From an uncultured Prevotella sp. (GTDB lineage Bacteria; Bacteroidota; Bacteroidia; Bacteroidales; Bacteroidaceae): a stretch of DNA of 64,000 nt. Below, piece after piece: positions 9,564-19,830 of this stretch. The notes below the pieces were generated by a model, which was given only the letters and a program-made list of their open reading frames with translations, was not told the origin of the DNA and did no database searches. The DNA is taken from assembly GCA_944319815.1 (NCBI GenBank), contig CALUEX010000052.1:1-64000 (forward strand), in the 5' to 3' direction. Position 1 is the stretch's first letter. The number at the start of each line of letters is the position of its first letter. The position numbers and the translations under genes were made by a program.

Positions 9564-10424
9564 TTATAACGCATTTTTTTGATAGGCAGATATATCCATA
9601 CCCGTCTTGACCATATATGTAATACAATCTTTAAAAGCCAATTCAAAATTTTTCGGAACATTACGGAATATTCCAAAAAGTGCACTGCCACTACCGCTCA
9701 TAGCTGCATATTCAGCTCCTAAATCATAAAAAGTCTGTTTGATTTCCGCAATCTCCGGATGTTCCGTAATAACACTTTGCTCAAAGTCATTTACAAGAAT
9801 ATCCTTCCATTGCGAAACAGGCTTGTTTATAATGTCTCTGCAACAAATGGCGGGAGTTCTTGGGACAATGTGGGCAAATGCCTCCTTGGTACTTATCATG
9901 AGCCTTGGTTTAACTACACCTATATTATAATAGTCAAGGTTTACATCCGCAGGTTCAAGCCTGTCACCGATACCGGTGGCAAATGAGGGCGTCGGGTCAA
10001 TGAAAAATGCACAGTCAGCGCCTAATGTCGCTGCTGTTTCACGCATCTTGCCGACAGACATTCCTAAACCAAACATCTCGTTTAACATCCTAATCATAAA
10101 GGCGCAATCAGACGAGCCGCCACCTAAACCAGCTTGCGAAGGTATATGTTTAGTAAGTTTTGCTACGACTCCAGGCATTTCAGGGTGTAAATGCTTGACG
10201 GCACGGTATGCCTTAACGACAAGATTGTCGTCGGGGGCTGCATCAACATTTAATCCGGCAACCTCAAGCTCACAGCCGTCAGATGCATTTGTGGCTGCAT
10301 TGATTTCAAGCGTGTCACACAAATTAATAGGATAAAAAACCGTTTCAAGATTATGGTACCCGTCAGGCCTTTTGGCCACGACATTGAGTCCCAAGTTTAT
10401 TTTTGCACAAGGATAGCCAATCAT
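9564..10424 (-). CDS. ispE: 4-diphosphocytidyl-2-C-methyl-D-erythritol kinase
   Basis: 286 aa GHMP-family kinase of the non-mevalonate isoprenoid pathway, phosphorylating CDP-methylerythritol at the 2-hydroxyl. Visible: the N-terminal CAKINLGLNVVAKRPDGYHN motif, the ATP-binding loop PSQAGLGGGSSDCAF, and the C-terminal AAMSGSGSALFGIF GHMP motif. Length is typical. It stands alone on the minus strand, divergent from dnaB. Confidence 0.95.
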   Translation of the reverse strand: MIGYPCAKINLGLNVVAKRPDGYHNLETVFYPINLCDTLEINAATNASDGCELEVAGLNVDAAPDDNLVVKAYRAVKHLHPEMPGVVAKLTKHIPSQAGLGGGSSDCAFMIRMLNEMFGLGMSVGKMRETAATLGADCAFFIDPTPSFATGIGDRLEPADVNLDYYNIGVVKPRLMISTKEAFAHIVPRTPAICCRDIINKPVSQWKDILVNDFEQSVITEHPEIAEIKQTFYDLGAEYAAMSGSGSALFGIFRNVPKNFELAFKDCITYMVKTGMDISAYQKNAL

Positions 10425-10513
10425 GCTTGTTTAATTTTACATTGGTTCATTACATTCCCACAATCTCACGCTGTGGGCATAGGTAATAAAATAACTAATT
10501 TACGCCGATAAAA

Positions 10514-10546
10514 TTGTATGTTACAAGATAAAATGTTGTAATTTTG
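10514..10546 (+). promoter_or_regulatory. Putative promoter of dnaB
   Basis: TAATTTTG at 10539-10546 fits the -7 consensus; TTGT at 10514-10517 is a weak -33 candidate 21 bp upstream. The predicted leader would be only about 13 nt. Confidence 0.5.
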
Positions 10547-10565
10547 CGCCACAAAACATATAAGT

Positions 10566-12059
10566 ATGCCAGAAAAGAAAAAGAATTCCGCCACAACTTC
10601 AGGTAGTTATGCGCACGTGCAACCGCAAGCGATAGACATTGAACGCATTGTGCTCGGTGCCTTGATGATAGACAAAGACGCTTTTTCGGTTGTCAGTGAG
10701 ACGCTTCATCCTGAAACTTTTTATGAACCGAGAAACCAAAAGGTATATCGTGCCATACAAAGTCTCAGCCTGGATGAAAAGCCTGTTGACATAATGACCG
10801 TTACCGAAGAGTTGAAGCGGCAAGGTACGTTGGAGGATGTAGGAGGAGCTACTTACATTCTTGAACTTAGTTCGCACGTTGCTTCATCGGCCCATATTGA
10901 GTATCATGCCAAGATACTCGCCCAAAAGTTCCTGGCTCGCCAGTTAATTTCCTTTGCCGGGGTCATTGAGACAAAAGCCTTTGATGAAACCGTAGATGTC
11001 GATGAGTTGATGCAGGAAGCCGAAGGCTCACTGTTCGAGATTTCACAAAAAAATATGCGGCAAGACTACAGCCACATTGACCCTGTAGTAAAGCAAGCCG
11101 TTGAAATATTGCAAAAGGCAGCAGCCAACAAGGGGGGATTGACTGGCCTGCCTACCGGGTATACGCAACTTGACGACTATACAGCGGGGTGGCAGAAGAG
11201 TGACCTTGTCATCATCGCAGGACGTCCTGCGATGGGAAAGACATCGTTTGCCCTGTCACTCGCCAAGAATACGGCCGTAGACTACGGTCATCCGGTAGCT
11301 TTCTTTTCGCTTGAGATGAACAGTGTGCAACTTGTTAACCGCTTGATTTCGAACGTATGCGAAATAGAAGGAAAGAAAATACTTAATGGCCAGCTTGACG
11401 ACGAGGAATGGAAACGCTTAGATAAAAATGTAGGGCGTTTGCAGCAGGCTCCGATTTATATTGATGACACTCCGGGAATGTCTATTTTCGAGCTGCGCAC
11501 TAAAGCGCGCCGTCTTGTACGCGAGAAGGGGGTGGAGCTTATAATGATTGACTATTTACAGTTGATGAATGCCAGCGGGGCCCGCTTCGGCAGCCGACAA
11601 GAAGAGGTCTCGACCATAAGCCGTTCTTTAAAAGGACTTGCCAAAGAGCTTGACATACCTATAATCGCATTGTCACAGTTGAACCGAACGGTTGAAGGCC
11701 GCGACGGACTGGAAGGTAAACGTCCTCAACTTAGTGACCTGCGAGAGTCTGGTGCCATCGAGCAAGATGCCGACATGGTGCTTTTTGTCCATAGGCCTGA
11801 ATACTATAGAATATTTGAAGACGGGAAGGGGAATGACCTTCACGGTAAGGCCCAGATAATAATAGCCAAGCACCGTAAGGGTGGTACTGGTGATGTGTTG
11901 TTAAATTTCCGTGGTGAGTTTACACGTTTTGACAATCCCGGGGCAGCAACGCCACCGCCACTTGGTGGCGAAATCATCGGTTCACGGCTTAATGGCGATG
12001 GGGATTCGTCCATGCCGCCTTATCCAGATTACCCACCTGCAGAGCCGTTGCCTTTTTGA
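10566..12059 (+). CDS. dnaB: Replicative DNA helicase DnaB
   Basis: 497 aa hexameric helicase that unwinds the chromosomal fork. N-terminal domain (VLGALMIDKDAFSVV, VDIMTVTEELKRQGTLEDVGG) and C-terminal RecA-like ATPase with Walker A GRPAMGKTSFALSLA, Walker B ELIMIDYLQLM, and the LSQLNRTVEGR plus DLRESGAIEQDADMVLF motifs. No intein interrupts the ATPase. The C-terminal ~45 residues are proline-rich and low in complexity, as in other Bacteroidetes DnaB proteins. Flanked by ispE (divergent) and a 520-bp spacer. Confidence 0.96.
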   Translation: MPEKKKNSATTSGSYAHVQPQAIDIERIVLGALMIDKDAFSVVSETLHPETFYEPRNQKVYRAIQSLSLDEKPVDIMTVTEELKRQGTLEDVGGATYILELSSHVASSAHIEYHAKILAQKFLARQLISFAGVIETKAFDETVDVDELMQEAEGSLFEISQKNMRQDYSHIDPVVKQAVEILQKAAANKGGLTGLPTGYTQLDDYTAGWQKSDLVIIAGRPAMGKTSFALSLAKNTAVDYGHPVAFFSLEMNSVQLVNRLISNVCEIEGKKILNGQLDDEEWKRLDKNVGRLQQAPIYIDDTPGMSIFELRTKARRLVREKGVELIMIDYLQLMNASGARFGSRQEEVSTISRSLKGLAKELDIPIIALSQLNRTVEGRDGLEGKRPQLSDLRESGAIEQDADMVLFVHRPEYYRIFEDGKGNDLHGKAQIIIAKHRKGGTGDVLLNFRGEFTRFDNPGAATPPPLGGEIIGSRLNGDGDSSMPPYPDYPPAEPLPF

Positions 12060-12221
12060 CGGAATGTCAGCGTGTTGCTTTTTCCTCGTTTTTTGTGGCA
12101 ATATGTCATTCAGGGAATGTGCACCTGAATTATCAAAATAGGGAAAAATACACATCGCAGAATGTCCGTTTTATAACCATTCACCGTGAATATTGTTCTG
12201 TAACACGGTTCGTTTGTTATA

Positions 12222-12258
12222 CCAATGCCGCCTAAACATGATGTTTGGGCGGCATTGG
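12222..12258 (+). terminator. Strong hairpin downstream of dnaB
   Basis: CCAATGCCGCC and GGCGGCATTGG form a stem extended by AAAC/GTTT. It has no good U-tract, and it lies 160 bp after the dnaB stop, so it may be a terminator or a processing site. Confidence 0.5.
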
Positions 12259-12293
12259 CAATCTTAAAAGGTAGCAATAGACTTCCACAGAGA

Positions 12294-12393
12294 TTATCTT
12301 TGGAGATTTAAAAGGTGGCATTTTATATTCAAAACAGCCATTATTTCTATGCACATTGACGGATGTTAAATGTAACATCCTGATAATGTGCAT
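12294..12393. repeat. Palindromic element in the dnaB spacer
   Basis: The 523-bp gap between dnaB and the next gene has no supported ORF. It holds a diverged copy of the AAAAGG-GGCAT palindromic repeat (TTTAAAAGGTGGCATTTTA at about 12307-12325) followed by a two-tier hairpin at 12349-12393: outer stem ATGCACATT/AATGTGCAT (9 bp), inner stem GGATGTT/AACATCC (7 bp), separated by a small internal loop. I see no protein-coding or promoter signal in the rest of the gap. Confidence 0.5.
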
Positions 12394-12582
12394 ATTATAA
12401 TTGTACGCAATATCGGCTTATTCCCACCAAAAATTTTAATCTTACATGACGCATCGCATATAAAGCGTCAACAAAAATCAAAATGTCAAAAGATATGCTT
12501 TTAAACCATCAATATGGTAACTATACAAAAGTTACGCCAAAGCCTAATGACCGATTGGGGGTAAATTTATATTGTTTTTTTA

Positions 12583-12969
12583 TCATTTGTAATCGCCTGG
12601 AGTTATCCTGACGTCTAAAAGTATCTTTCCCTCGTTTTTTGCCGAATAATACGTATAGGCAAAATTAAAGTTGTTCTCCTTGTATGTGCGTATGGACGTT
12701 GCGTCTTTCACGCCCTTTATCAACTCTGATTTTGCCTGTCGGTTGTTAATGGCCGTAGTATCGGCAGCCCCTTTTATCGTGTAAAAATAATGGATGGTTC
12801 GAGTGTCAGCATCATAGGTCATGCTGTCGTTGACTATATACTCGGAAACAGGCATTGGACAATTCCTGCGCGTAAATTCTTTCGCTTCTCTCGCAGCTTT
12901 TTCTTCAAGGCTTTCATGGCAGGCGGTAACCAAAACAGCCAAAGAGGCGATGAGTAAATATTTGTTCAT
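12583..12969 (-). CDS. Small putative lipoprotein, unknown function
   Basis: 128 aa from the ATG at 12969; the upstream ATG at 13017 would place 16 extra residues ahead of an excellent lipoprotein signal and lies upstream of the likely -7 box TATTTTTG (minus strand, 12993-13000). Signal MNKYLLIASLAVLVTAC ends in lipobox VTAC. The mature part contains charged helix-forming residues (HESLEEKAAREAKEFTRR), a YTIKGAAD stretch and a C-terminal strand LLDVRITPGDY. I do not recognise the family. It is divergent from lepA. Confidence 0.7.
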   Translation of the reverse strand: MNKYLLIASLAVLVTACHESLEEKAAREAKEFTRRNCPMPVSEYIVNDSMTYDADTRTIHYFYTIKGAADTTAINNRQAKSELIKGVKDATSIRTYKENNFNFAYTYYSAKNEGKILLDVRITPGDYK

Positions 12970-13121
12970 ATTGCTCGATTGTTTTTCATTGGCAAAAATA
13001 AACATTATCTTTTTCATTCATACTTAGATGTGTGTATTTTTTTATTTTAGCCATAAAAATATCCGAAATCTTAGGACTTGAAAGCATTTTTTTGTATATT
13101 TGCGTTCCAAAATATGAATTG

Positions 13122-14903
13122 ATGAACGAAATAAGGAATTTTTGTATAATTGCACACATAGACCACGGGAAATCAACCCTTGCAGACCGTTTGCTTGAAT
13201 ATACTAACACAATCCAAGTAACAGAAGGACAAATGCTTGACGACATGGACTTGGAGCGTGAGCGTGGCATAACAATAAAAAGCCATGCAATACAGATGGA
13301 ATATGAGCATAATGGTAAGAAATATATACTGAACTTGATTGACACTCCTGGACACGTGGATTTCTCTTACGAGGTGTCGCGCAGCATTGCTGCTTGTGAA
13401 GGAGCATTGCTTGTTGTCGATGCCACTCAAGGTGTGCAGGCCCAGACTATAAGCAATTTATATATGGCACTCGAGCATGACTTGGAGATAATACCTGTAA
13501 TCAACAAGATAGATATGCCGTCAGCCATGCCGGACGAAGTAGAGGACGAAATAGTGGATTTGCTTGGCTGTGACAGGTCTGAAATAATCCGTGCATCAGG
13601 CAAGACAGGAGAAGGTGTGCAAGACATCTTGGACGCAGTTGTCGAAAGAGTGCCACATCCCACAGGAAACCCAGAGGCACCTTTGCAGGCGCTGATTTTT
13701 GATTCTGTCTTCAACTCTTTCAGGGGAATCATTGCATATTTCAAGATTGAAAATGGCACAATAACCAAAGGTGACAAGGTAAAGTTCTTCAACACGGGGA
13801 TGGAATACGACGCTGATGAAGTAGGTGTGCTAAAAATGGATATGATTCCACGTAATAGCCTCGGGACAGGTGATGTCGGATATATTATCAGCGGAATAAA
13901 AGATAGCAAGGAGGTGAAAGTTGGTGACACTATAACCCACGTTGCACACCCTTGTGATACGGCTATTTCCGGCTTCCAAGAAGTTAAGCCTATGGTTTTT
14001 GCAGGGGTGTATCCAATAGATTCTGCAGATTATGAAAATCTTAGAGCCTCGCTTGAGAAATTGCAACTTAATGATGCTTCATTGACGTTCTCGCCTGAAT
14101 CGTCGGTGGCCTTGGGATTTGGTTTCCGCTGTGGATTCCTCGGACTGCTTCACATGGAAATAGTACAGGAACGTTTGGATAGGGAATTCAATATGGACGT
14201 GATTACGACCGTCCCCAATGTGTCTTATATGGTTTACGATAAGCAGGGGAATGCCAAAGAGGTACATAATCCGTCGGGATTGCCTGATGCAACCATGATA
14301 GACCATATAGAAGAACCTTATATAAGGGCATCGATAATCACGGATACCAATTACATTGGGCCAATAATGAAACTTTGCCTTGACAAGCGTGGTGAATTAA
14401 TAAAGCAGGAATATATTAGCGGCAACCGTGTAGAATTGCATTTCATGTTGCCGCTGGGTGAGATTGTAATAGACTTTTATGATAAGCTAAAAAGCATTTC
14501 CAAGGGTTATGCATCATTTGATTATCATGTAGACTGTTTCCGCCCCTCTAAGTTGGCAAAACTGGATATACTACTTAACGGTGAACCTGTTGATGCTTTG
14601 TCTACACTTGCACATCACGATAATGCAGTGACTTTAGGGCGGCGTATGTGTGAGAAATTAAAAGAATTGATACCTCGCCAACAATTTGACATTGCCATAC
14701 AAGCTGCTATCGGCTCAAAGATTGTAGCTCGTGAAACAGTAAAATGCGTGCGTAAAGATGTAACGGCCAAATGTTACGGAGGAGATGTAAGCCGTAAACG
14801 TAAGTTGCTGGAAAAACAAAAACGAGGTAAAAAACGCATGAAGCAAATTGGCAATGTTGAAGTTCCACAAAAGGCTTTCCTTGCTGTGTTGAAATTGGAT
14901 TAA
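13122..14903 (+). CDS. lepA: Elongation factor 4 (LepA)
   Basis: 593 aa translational GTPase that acts on stalled or mis-translocated ribosomes. I start it at 13122 ([18 protein letters not shown]), since the 30 codons upstream are AT-rich and include the -7 box TATATTTG at 13095-13102. G1 motif [11 protein letters not shown]3 DTPGHVDF, G4 NKID, G5 ASGKTG, then EF-Tu-like domain II, two EF-G-like domains ([20 protein letters not shown]) and the LepA-specific C-terminal domain ([20 protein letters not shown]). Length and domain order are canonical. Confidence 0.97.
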   Translation: MNEIRNFCIIAHIDHGKSTLADRLLEYTNTIQVTEGQMLDDMDLERERGITIKSHAIQMEYEHNGKKYILNLIDTPGHVDFSYEVSRSIAACEGALLVVDATQGVQAQTISNLYMALEHDLEIIPVINKIDMPSAMPDEVEDEIVDLLGCDRSEIIRASGKTGEGVQDILDAVVERVPHPTGNPEAPLQALIFDSVFNSFRGIIAYFKIENGTITKGDKVKFFNTGMEYDADEVGVLKMDMIPRNSLGTGDVGYIISGIKDSKEVKVGDTITHVAHPCDTAISGFQEVKPMVFAGVYPIDSADYENLRASLEKLQLNDASLTFSPESSVALGFGFRCGFLGLLHMEIVQERLDREFNMDVITTVPNVSYMVYDKQGNAKEVHNPSGLPDATMIDHIEEPYIRASIITDTNYIGPIMKLCLDKRGELIKQEYISGNRVELHFMLPLGEIVIDFYDKLKSISKGYASFDYHVDCFRPSKLAKLDILLNGEPVDALSTLAHHDNAVTLGRRMCEKLKELIPRQQFDIAIQAAIGSKIVARETVKCVRKDVTAKCYGGDVSRKRKLLEKQKRGKKRMKQIGNVEVPQKAFLAVLKLD

Positions 14904-15044
14904 TAATTTAAAATCGTTAATCATGACGCATCAAATTAAATGTTGAAGCCTAAATAAACCTTGTAATCTAATAACCGTGAAAATAAAATATATAAGTCTT
15001 TTCAAGTTTTACTTGTAAAGTGATTGATAAAAAGGAGGAGAACC

Positions 15045-15641
15045 ATGAAGGAAGTGTTAAAGAACAAACGGGATATAGCACGGGAGCTTGCACGAAAATA
15101 CAGCACCATGACGCATGATGAACTTGATATTCTTGAAAGCATCCTTGTGCCAATGAAGTTTGCAAAAGGGGAGATAATATTGAATGAAGGCGAGACGTGT
15201 AAACATATATATTATATAGAAAAGGGATTGGTACGGCAGTTCTATTTTAAAAAAGGTAAAGAGGTAACTGAGCACATGGCGTCAGAAGGAGAAATAATAA
15301 TGTGCATCGAAAGCCTATTTAAGGAAGAACCAACGTATCTGCAAATTGAAGCACTCGAACCTGTCTTGATATATGCGCTGCCTAAAAAACGTTTGGAAGA
15401 AGTAGCATTGCATAATGTAAACATCCAGATATTATATAGAAAGATATTAGAAGAGTCTCTCATTAATTCACAAATACATGCAGACTTAGTTCGTTTTGAA
15501 ACGGCACAAGACAGGTATCAAAAGTTTTGCAAGCGGTCTCCACAAATCGCATTGCGCGCACCATTGGTGTATGTAGCCAGCTATTTGCAGATGACCCCGG
15601 AAACATTGAGCCGAGTACGTTCAAACATAACGTTAGGATAA
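15045..15641 (+). CDS. Crp/Fnr-family transcriptional regulator
   Basis: 198 aa from the ATG at 15045, which unusually for this window is preceded by a Shine-Dalgarno-like AAGGAGGAG 6 nt upstream. N-terminal cyclic-nucleotide-type beta-roll (FAKGEIILNEGETCKHIYYIEKGLVRQFYFKKGKEV) at about 43-130, a dimerisation helix, and a C-terminal winged helix ending LVYVASYLQMTPETLSRVRS. No Fe-S cysteines are evident, so it is not an O2-sensing Fnr; the ligand is unknown. Lies between lepA and the leu operon, but its own terminator separates it from leu. Confidence 0.85.
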   Translation: MKEVLKNKRDIARELARKYSTMTHDELDILESILVPMKFAKGEIILNEGETCKHIYYIEKGLVRQFYFKKGKEVTEHMASEGEIIMCIESLFKEEPTYLQIEALEPVLIYALPKKRLEEVALHNVNIQILYRKILEESLINSQIHADLVRFETAQDRYQKFCKRSPQIALRAPLVYVASYLQMTPETLSRVRSNITLG

Positions 15642-15648
15642 TATTAGG

Positions 15649-15691
15649 AAAAAGCATTGTGTGAACTTAAAAAATCACGACAATGCTTTTT
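15649..15691 (+). terminator. Terminator after Crp/Fnr regulator
   Basis: AAAAAGCATTGT pairs with ACAATGCTTTTT, leaving a T-rich tail 8 bp after the stop codon. Confidence 0.85.
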
Positions 15692-15797
15692 GCGTATTGT
15701 ATGGGAAGCATCTATTATAACGGAATACAATAAAAGCAGTAAAAACAGGCTTTTGTAAACAAATTGAAATAATCAACCTTTAAAAAGTTACAATTTA

Positions 15798-15829
15798 TTT
15801 GTTTTGTTTGTTTTTTATTATTACCTTTG
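15798..15829 (+). promoter_or_regulatory. Promoter of the leucine operon
   Basis: A textbook Bacteroidetes promoter: TTTG (15798-15801), 20 bp, TACCTTTG (15822-15829). Transcription should begin near 15836, giving a leader of about 170 nt before leuA. Confidence 0.8.
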
Positions 15830-15855
15830 CACTGGTAATATAGAATTTATAACAA

Positions 15856-15903
15856 ATGAAGCAGAATATAAACATATTGCATATTGTTATTCTACGACTT
15901 TAA
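15856..15903 (+). CDS. Leucine operon leader peptide (LeuL-like)
   Basis: A 15-codon ORF with sequence MKQNINILHIVILRL, ending in TAA. Eight of the 15 residues are Ile, Leu or Val (four Ile, three Leu, one Val). It lies just downstream of the leu promoter and upstream of a terminator, so ribosome progress through it can sense branched-chain aminoacyl-tRNA supply. The peptide itself probably has no function. Assigned by position, composition and the matching RNA structures, not by similarity. Confidence 0.75.
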   Translation: MKQNINILHIVILRL

Positions 15904-15910
15904 TTTGTCG

Positions 15911-15982
15911 GAGAAAGTGTGCAGTTATTAGTGTTACTACAAACCGAGCCTTTCTCACTTTTATATGTGTGAAAGGTTTTTT
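15911..15982 (+). promoter_or_regulatory. Transcription attenuator of the leucine operon
   Basis: Terminator: CCTTTCtCAC (15949-15958) pairs with GTGtGAAAGG (15967-15976), followed by six T (15977-15982). Antiterminator: GAGAAAG at 15911-15917 is complementary to CTTTCTC at 15950-15956 and would break the terminator stem. GAGAAAG starts 7 nt after the leader peptide stop codon, so a ribosome waiting at the stop would cover it (terminator forms), whereas one stalled earlier on Leu/Ile/Val codons would leave it free (read-through). Confidence 0.75.
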
Positions 15983-16006
15983 GTTAATAATAAAAATGTG
16001 ATTATA

Positions 16007-17503
16007 ATGAATGAAAGGTTATTTATTTTTGACACAACATTGAGAGACGGCGAGCAGGTTCCAGGATGTCAGCTTAATACTGTGGAAAAAATACAAGTGG
16101 CCAAACAGCTGGAACAACTTGGTGTAGATGTAATAGAAGCCGGTTTCCCAATATCAAGTCCGGGTGATTTCAATTCTGTAATTGAAATATCGAAAGCGGT
16201 AACCTGGCCTACGATATGTGCATTGACTCGCGCTGTAGAAAAGGACATTGACGTTGCAGCCGAATCATTGAAGTATGCAAAGCATAAGAGGATACATACG
16301 GGCATCGGGACAAGCGACTCGCATATAAAATATAAGTTTAACAGCACCCGTGAAGAAATAATAGAAAGAGCTGTAGCGGCCGTTAAGTATGCAAAAAAAT
16401 ACGTCGAGGACGTGGAATTTTATGCAGAAGACGCCGGACGTACTGACAACGACTTTCTTGCCAAGGTCATAGAAGCAGTCATCAAGGCTGGCGCGACTGT
16501 GGTAAACATTCCCGACACAACAGGGTATTGTCTTCCAAGCGAATATGGTGAAAAAATCAAATATTTGGTTGAGAATGTTGACAACATAGACAAGGCTATC
16601 ATTTCAACACACTGCCATAATGACTTGGGGATGGCTACGGCAAATACGCTTAGTGGAATTGTTAATGGAGCCAGGCAAGTGGAAGTGACGATGAATGGAA
16701 TAGGAGAGAGGGCCGGTAACACTTCACTTGAAGAAATCTCAATGATACTGAAATGCCATAAAAATCTCGGGATAAATACAAACATCAACACAACGAAAAT
16801 TTATCCTACAAGCCGGATGGTTAGTAGTTTGATGAATATGCCGGTGCAGCCCAACAAGGCAATCGTAGGGCGTAATGCTTTTGCACATTCAAGCGGAATT
16901 CATCAAGACGGGGTCTTAAAAAATGTAGCCACCTACGAAATAATAAATCCGAAGGATGTTGGACTTGATGATAATTCCATCGTACTCACGGCACGCAGTG
17001 GCAGGGCTGCCTTGAAATACCGCCTCGGAGTTCTTGGAGTAAATATTAACGACGAAAAGAAATTGGACTCCATATACCAGAATTTCCTGAAACTGGCAGA
17101 TAAGAAAAAAGAAATTAATGATGATGACATCTTGGTTCTCGCAGGTGCAGACAGAGCCGAAGCACACTCCGTAAAACTTGATTTCTTACAAGTCACTACG
17201 GGTATGGGAGTAAGAAGCGTGGCAAGTATCGGCCTCGACATTTCAGGACAGAAGTTCGAGGCAGCATCCACAGGAAATGGTCCCGTGGACGCAGCAATAA
17301 AGGCCTTGAAAAAAATCATACAGAAACAAATGGTACTGAAGGAATTTACCATACAGGCCATTAGCAAGGGTTCTGATGATATAGGAAAAGTGCATATGCA
17401 AGTTGAACATGACGGAAATATTTATTATGGCTTCGGTGCAAACACTGATATTGTAACTGCATCGGTAGAAGCATATATTGATTGCATAAACAAGTTTCGA
17501 TAA
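16007..17503 (+). CDS. leuA: 2-isopropylmalate synthase LeuA
   Basis: 498 aa; condenses acetyl-CoA with 2-oxoisovalerate, the first committed step to leucine. Start 16007 chosen because the 14 codons upstream overlap the attenuator terminator. DRE-TIM barrel with [14 protein letters not shown], the [16 protein letters not shown] metal site, [13 protein letters not shown], and the linker motif [14 protein letters not shown]-terminal LeuA allosteric dimer domain ([19 protein letters not shown] ... [21 protein letters not shown]) for leucine feedback. First gene of leuA-leuC-leuD-cimA-leuB, controlled by the attenuator upstream. Confidence 0.95.
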   Translation: MNERLFIFDTTLRDGEQVPGCQLNTVEKIQVAKQLEQLGVDVIEAGFPISSPGDFNSVIEISKAVTWPTICALTRAVEKDIDVAAESLKYAKHKRIHTGIGTSDSHIKYKFNSTREEIIERAVAAVKYAKKYVEDVEFYAEDAGRTDNDFLAKVIEAVIKAGATVVNIPDTTGYCLPSEYGEKIKYLVENVDNIDKAIISTHCHNDLGMATANTLSGIVNGARQVEVTMNGIGERAGNTSLEEISMILKCHKNLGINTNINTTKIYPTSRMVSSLMNMPVQPNKAIVGRNAFAHSSGIHQDGVLKNVATYEIINPKDVGLDDNSIVLTARSGRAALKYRLGVLGVNINDEKKLDSIYQNFLKLADKKKEINDDDILVLAGADRAEAHSVKLDFLQVTTGMGVRSVASIGLDISGQKFEAASTGNGPVDAAIKALKKIIQKQMVLKEFTIQAISKGSDDIGKVHMQVEHDGNIYYGFGANTDIVTASVEAYIDCINKFR

Positions 17504-17571
17504 ACAACATTATCTAAATTAAAGTTTTTTCTTAGTGAAATATTTTCTGCTATTCTTAAAATTGTTAAGGC

Positions 17572-18969
17572 ATGAACACACTTTTCGACAAAATATGGGA
17601 CAGGCACGTTGTACAAATTATAGAAGACGGGCCTACGCAACTTTACATAGACAGGCTTTACTGCCATGAAGTGACTTCGCCACAAGCATTTTCCGGATTA
17701 CGTGAGCGTGGCCTTAAGTGCTTCAGGCCACAACAAATATATTGTATGCCCGACCATAATGCTCCGACCCATGACCAAGATAAGCCTATAGAAGACCCAA
17801 TATCAAGGAAACAGGTTGAGACTTTAGAAAAAAATGCAAAAGAGTTCGGGTTGAGTTATTATGGGATGATGGATAAAAGTAATGGCATCATCCACGTCGT
17901 AGGCCCGGAAAAGGGCTTGTCGCTACCTGGTATGACAATAGTCTGTGGTGATTCTCATACCAGCACACATGGTGCGGTTGGGGCCGTGGCTTTCGGTATT
18001 GGTACAAGTGAAGTTGAAATGGTAATGTCTTCACAGTGTATTTTACAGCAAAAGCCTAAGTCCATGAGAATTAGCATTAACGGTAAACTCGGTAAATGTG
18101 TAACTGCAAAAGACGTTGCACTTTACTTGATGGCCAAGATTTCAACATCCGGCGCAACCGGGTATTTTGTTGAATATTCAGGTTCGGTAGTGAAGGATTT
18201 GTCGATGGAGGGCCGTTTGACCTTATGCAACTTGTCTATCGAGATGGGAGCCCGTGGTGGTTTTGTCGCTCCAGACGAAACGACGTTCGAGTATTTAAAA
18301 GACAAGGAATTTTCGCCAAAAGGTGCCGATTGGGATAAAGCTGTAGAATATTGGCGTACATTAAAAAGCGGTGATGATGCCGTGTTTGACAAAGAATTGA
18401 CATTTGATGCCGCGGACATAGAACCACGCATTACTTATGGCACCAATCCCGGAATGGGCATTGGCATAACTGAATGTATCCCGTCAATGGAGGATATAGA
18501 TGAAAAAAGCAGGGCGTCTTTCTTGAAAGCCGTTGACTATATGGGATTTAGGCCAGGCGAGAAACTTATTGGGAAAAAAGTTGATTATGTGTTCTTGGGT
18601 GCCTGCACCAATGGTCGTATAGAGGATTTCAGGGCGTTTGCCTCTGTTGTGAAGGGAAAGAAAAAGGCTGAAAATATCGTTGCATGGTTAGTTCCAGGGT
18701 CATGGGCTGTGGATAGACAGATAAGGCAGGAAGGTATAGATAAGACATTGAATGACGCTGGGTTTGAAATACGCCAACCCGGATGTTCGGCTTGTCTTGC
18801 CATGAATGACGACAAGGTGCCTGCGGGGAAATATTCTGTTTCAACAAGCAACAGGAATTTTGAGGGACGCCAAGGGCCAGGTGCACGTACTATTTTGGCC
18901 AGTCCACTGGTCGCCGCGGCTGCGGCTGTTACGGGAAAAATAACAGACCCACGCGATTTGCTGGTATAA
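17572..18969 (+). CDS. leuC: 3-isopropylmalate dehydratase large subunit LeuC
   Basis: 465 aa aconitase-family subunit carrying the [4Fe-4S] cluster that isomerises 2- to 3-isopropylmalate together with LeuD. Cluster and substrate motifs: [37 protein letters not shown], and [12 protein letters not shown], which supplies the two paired cysteines. Normal length. It follows leuA by 68 bp but is separated from leuD by an unusually long 270-bp spacer that contains a palindromic repeat. Confidence 0.96.
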   Translation: MNTLFDKIWDRHVVQIIEDGPTQLYIDRLYCHEVTSPQAFSGLRERGLKCFRPQQIYCMPDHNAPTHDQDKPIEDPISRKQVETLEKNAKEFGLSYYGMMDKSNGIIHVVGPEKGLSLPGMTIVCGDSHTSTHGAVGAVAFGIGTSEVEMVMSSQCILQQKPKSMRISINGKLGKCVTAKDVALYLMAKISTSGATGYFVEYSGSVVKDLSMEGRLTLCNLSIEMGARGGFVAPDETTFEYLKDKEFSPKGADWDKAVEYWRTLKSGDDAVFDKELTFDAADIEPRITYGTNPGMGIGITECIPSMEDIDEKSRASFLKAVDYMGFRPGEKLIGKKVDYVFLGACTNGRIEDFRAFASVVKGKKKAENIVAWLVPGSWAVDRQIRQEGIDKTLNDAGFEIRQPGCSACLAMNDDKVPAGKYSVSTSNRNFEGRQGPGARTILASPLVAAAAAVTGKITDPRDLLV

Positions 18970-19107
18970 GTTCCGCAAGTAAGGAATTTGGCTCTCAATG
19001 GCCATTGCACAAAACAGGCGGCGCACGACTACTGAAGGCCTATCCGTCTATCGGATGGTCCGCATTGCATTTCAACCCGAAAAGCATCGTTTTCCAATAT
19101 GTCGTGT

Positions 19108-19183
19108 TTTGCATTATAAAAGGCCACCTTTTAATGTGCAAAAAGCCATCTTCTGCGAGATGAAACATGGCCTTTCAGCCAAT
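19108..19183. repeat. Palindromic repeat inside the leuC-leuD spacer
   Basis: The 270-bp gap between leuC and leuD has no ORF. It holds a hairpin (arms 19108-19123 and 19127-19143, 13 of 16 positions matching, core TATAAAAGGCCACCTTTTAA) followed by CTGCGAGATGAAACATGGCC at 19153-19172. That second part resembles TTGCGAGCTAAAAGACGGCC at 23946-23965 in another spacer. It could reduce or tune downstream leuD expression. Confidence 0.55.
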
Positions 19184-19239
19184 AGCCGATTTATTTTGAG
19201 ATTATCAAGTTAAGGTTTGATTAAAACTATTATTAAAAT

Positions 19240-19830
19240 ATGAAACAAAAGTTTGATGTCATAACAAGCATCTGCGTTCCGCTCCCGCTGGAAAATGTTG
19301 ACACTGACCAGATTATACCAGCACGTTTTTTAAAATCCACAAATAAAAAAGGGTTTGGGGATAATCTTTTCAGGGATTGGCGGTATAATAAAGACGGTTC
19401 GTTGAAAAAGGATTTTGTTTTAAACAATCCTGCATACGGGGGCGAAATACTTGTTGCCGGTAAAAACTTCGGATGCGGTTCAAGCCGTGAACACGCAGCA
19501 TGGGCAATCGCTGGCTATGGCTTCAGGGTCGTGATAAGCAGCTTTTTTGCCGATATTCACAAAAACAACGAGCTCAATAATTTTGTTTTGCCTGTAGTGG
19601 TTTCGGAAGCGTTCTTGGCAGAACTTTTCGATAGTATCTTGGAAAATCCAAGCACGATGGTGAAAGTTGACTTACCCAATCAAATGGTTACAAATCAAGC
19701 GACAGGCCACAGCGAGCAGTTTGAAATAAACGGGTATAAGAAACATTGTTTGATGAATGGCATTGACGACATAGATTATTTATTGCAAAATAAGGATAAA
19801 ATAGAAGAATGGGAACGACGGAACAAATAA
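19240..19830 (+). CDS. leuD: 3-isopropylmalate dehydratase small subunit LeuD
   Basis: 196 aa swivelling aconitase domain, partner of LeuC. Motifs: [36 protein letters not shown] and the downstream [17 protein letters not shown]. Length is standard. Its last 22 nt overlap the start of the citramalate synthase-like gene, implying translational coupling. Confidence 0.95.
   Translation: MKQKFDVITSICVPLPLENVDTDQIIPARFLKSTNKKGFGDNLFRDWRYNKDGSLKKDFVLNNPAYGGEILVAGKNFGCGSSREHAAWAIAGYGFRVVISSFFADIHKNNELNNFVLPVVVSEAFLAELFDSILENPSTMVKVDLPNQMVTNQATGHSEQFEINGYKKHCLMNGIDDIDYLLQNKDKIEEWERRNK

Noticed and set aside
10566..12059. Intein in dnaB
   Set aside because: DnaB is a common intein host, but the ATPase motifs run through without insertion and the length is normal.
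15830..16006. T-box or protein-binding riboswitch before leuA
   Set aside because: There is no T-box consensus (AGGGTGG-type) or specifier loop; the leader peptide with terminator/antiterminator explains the structure better.
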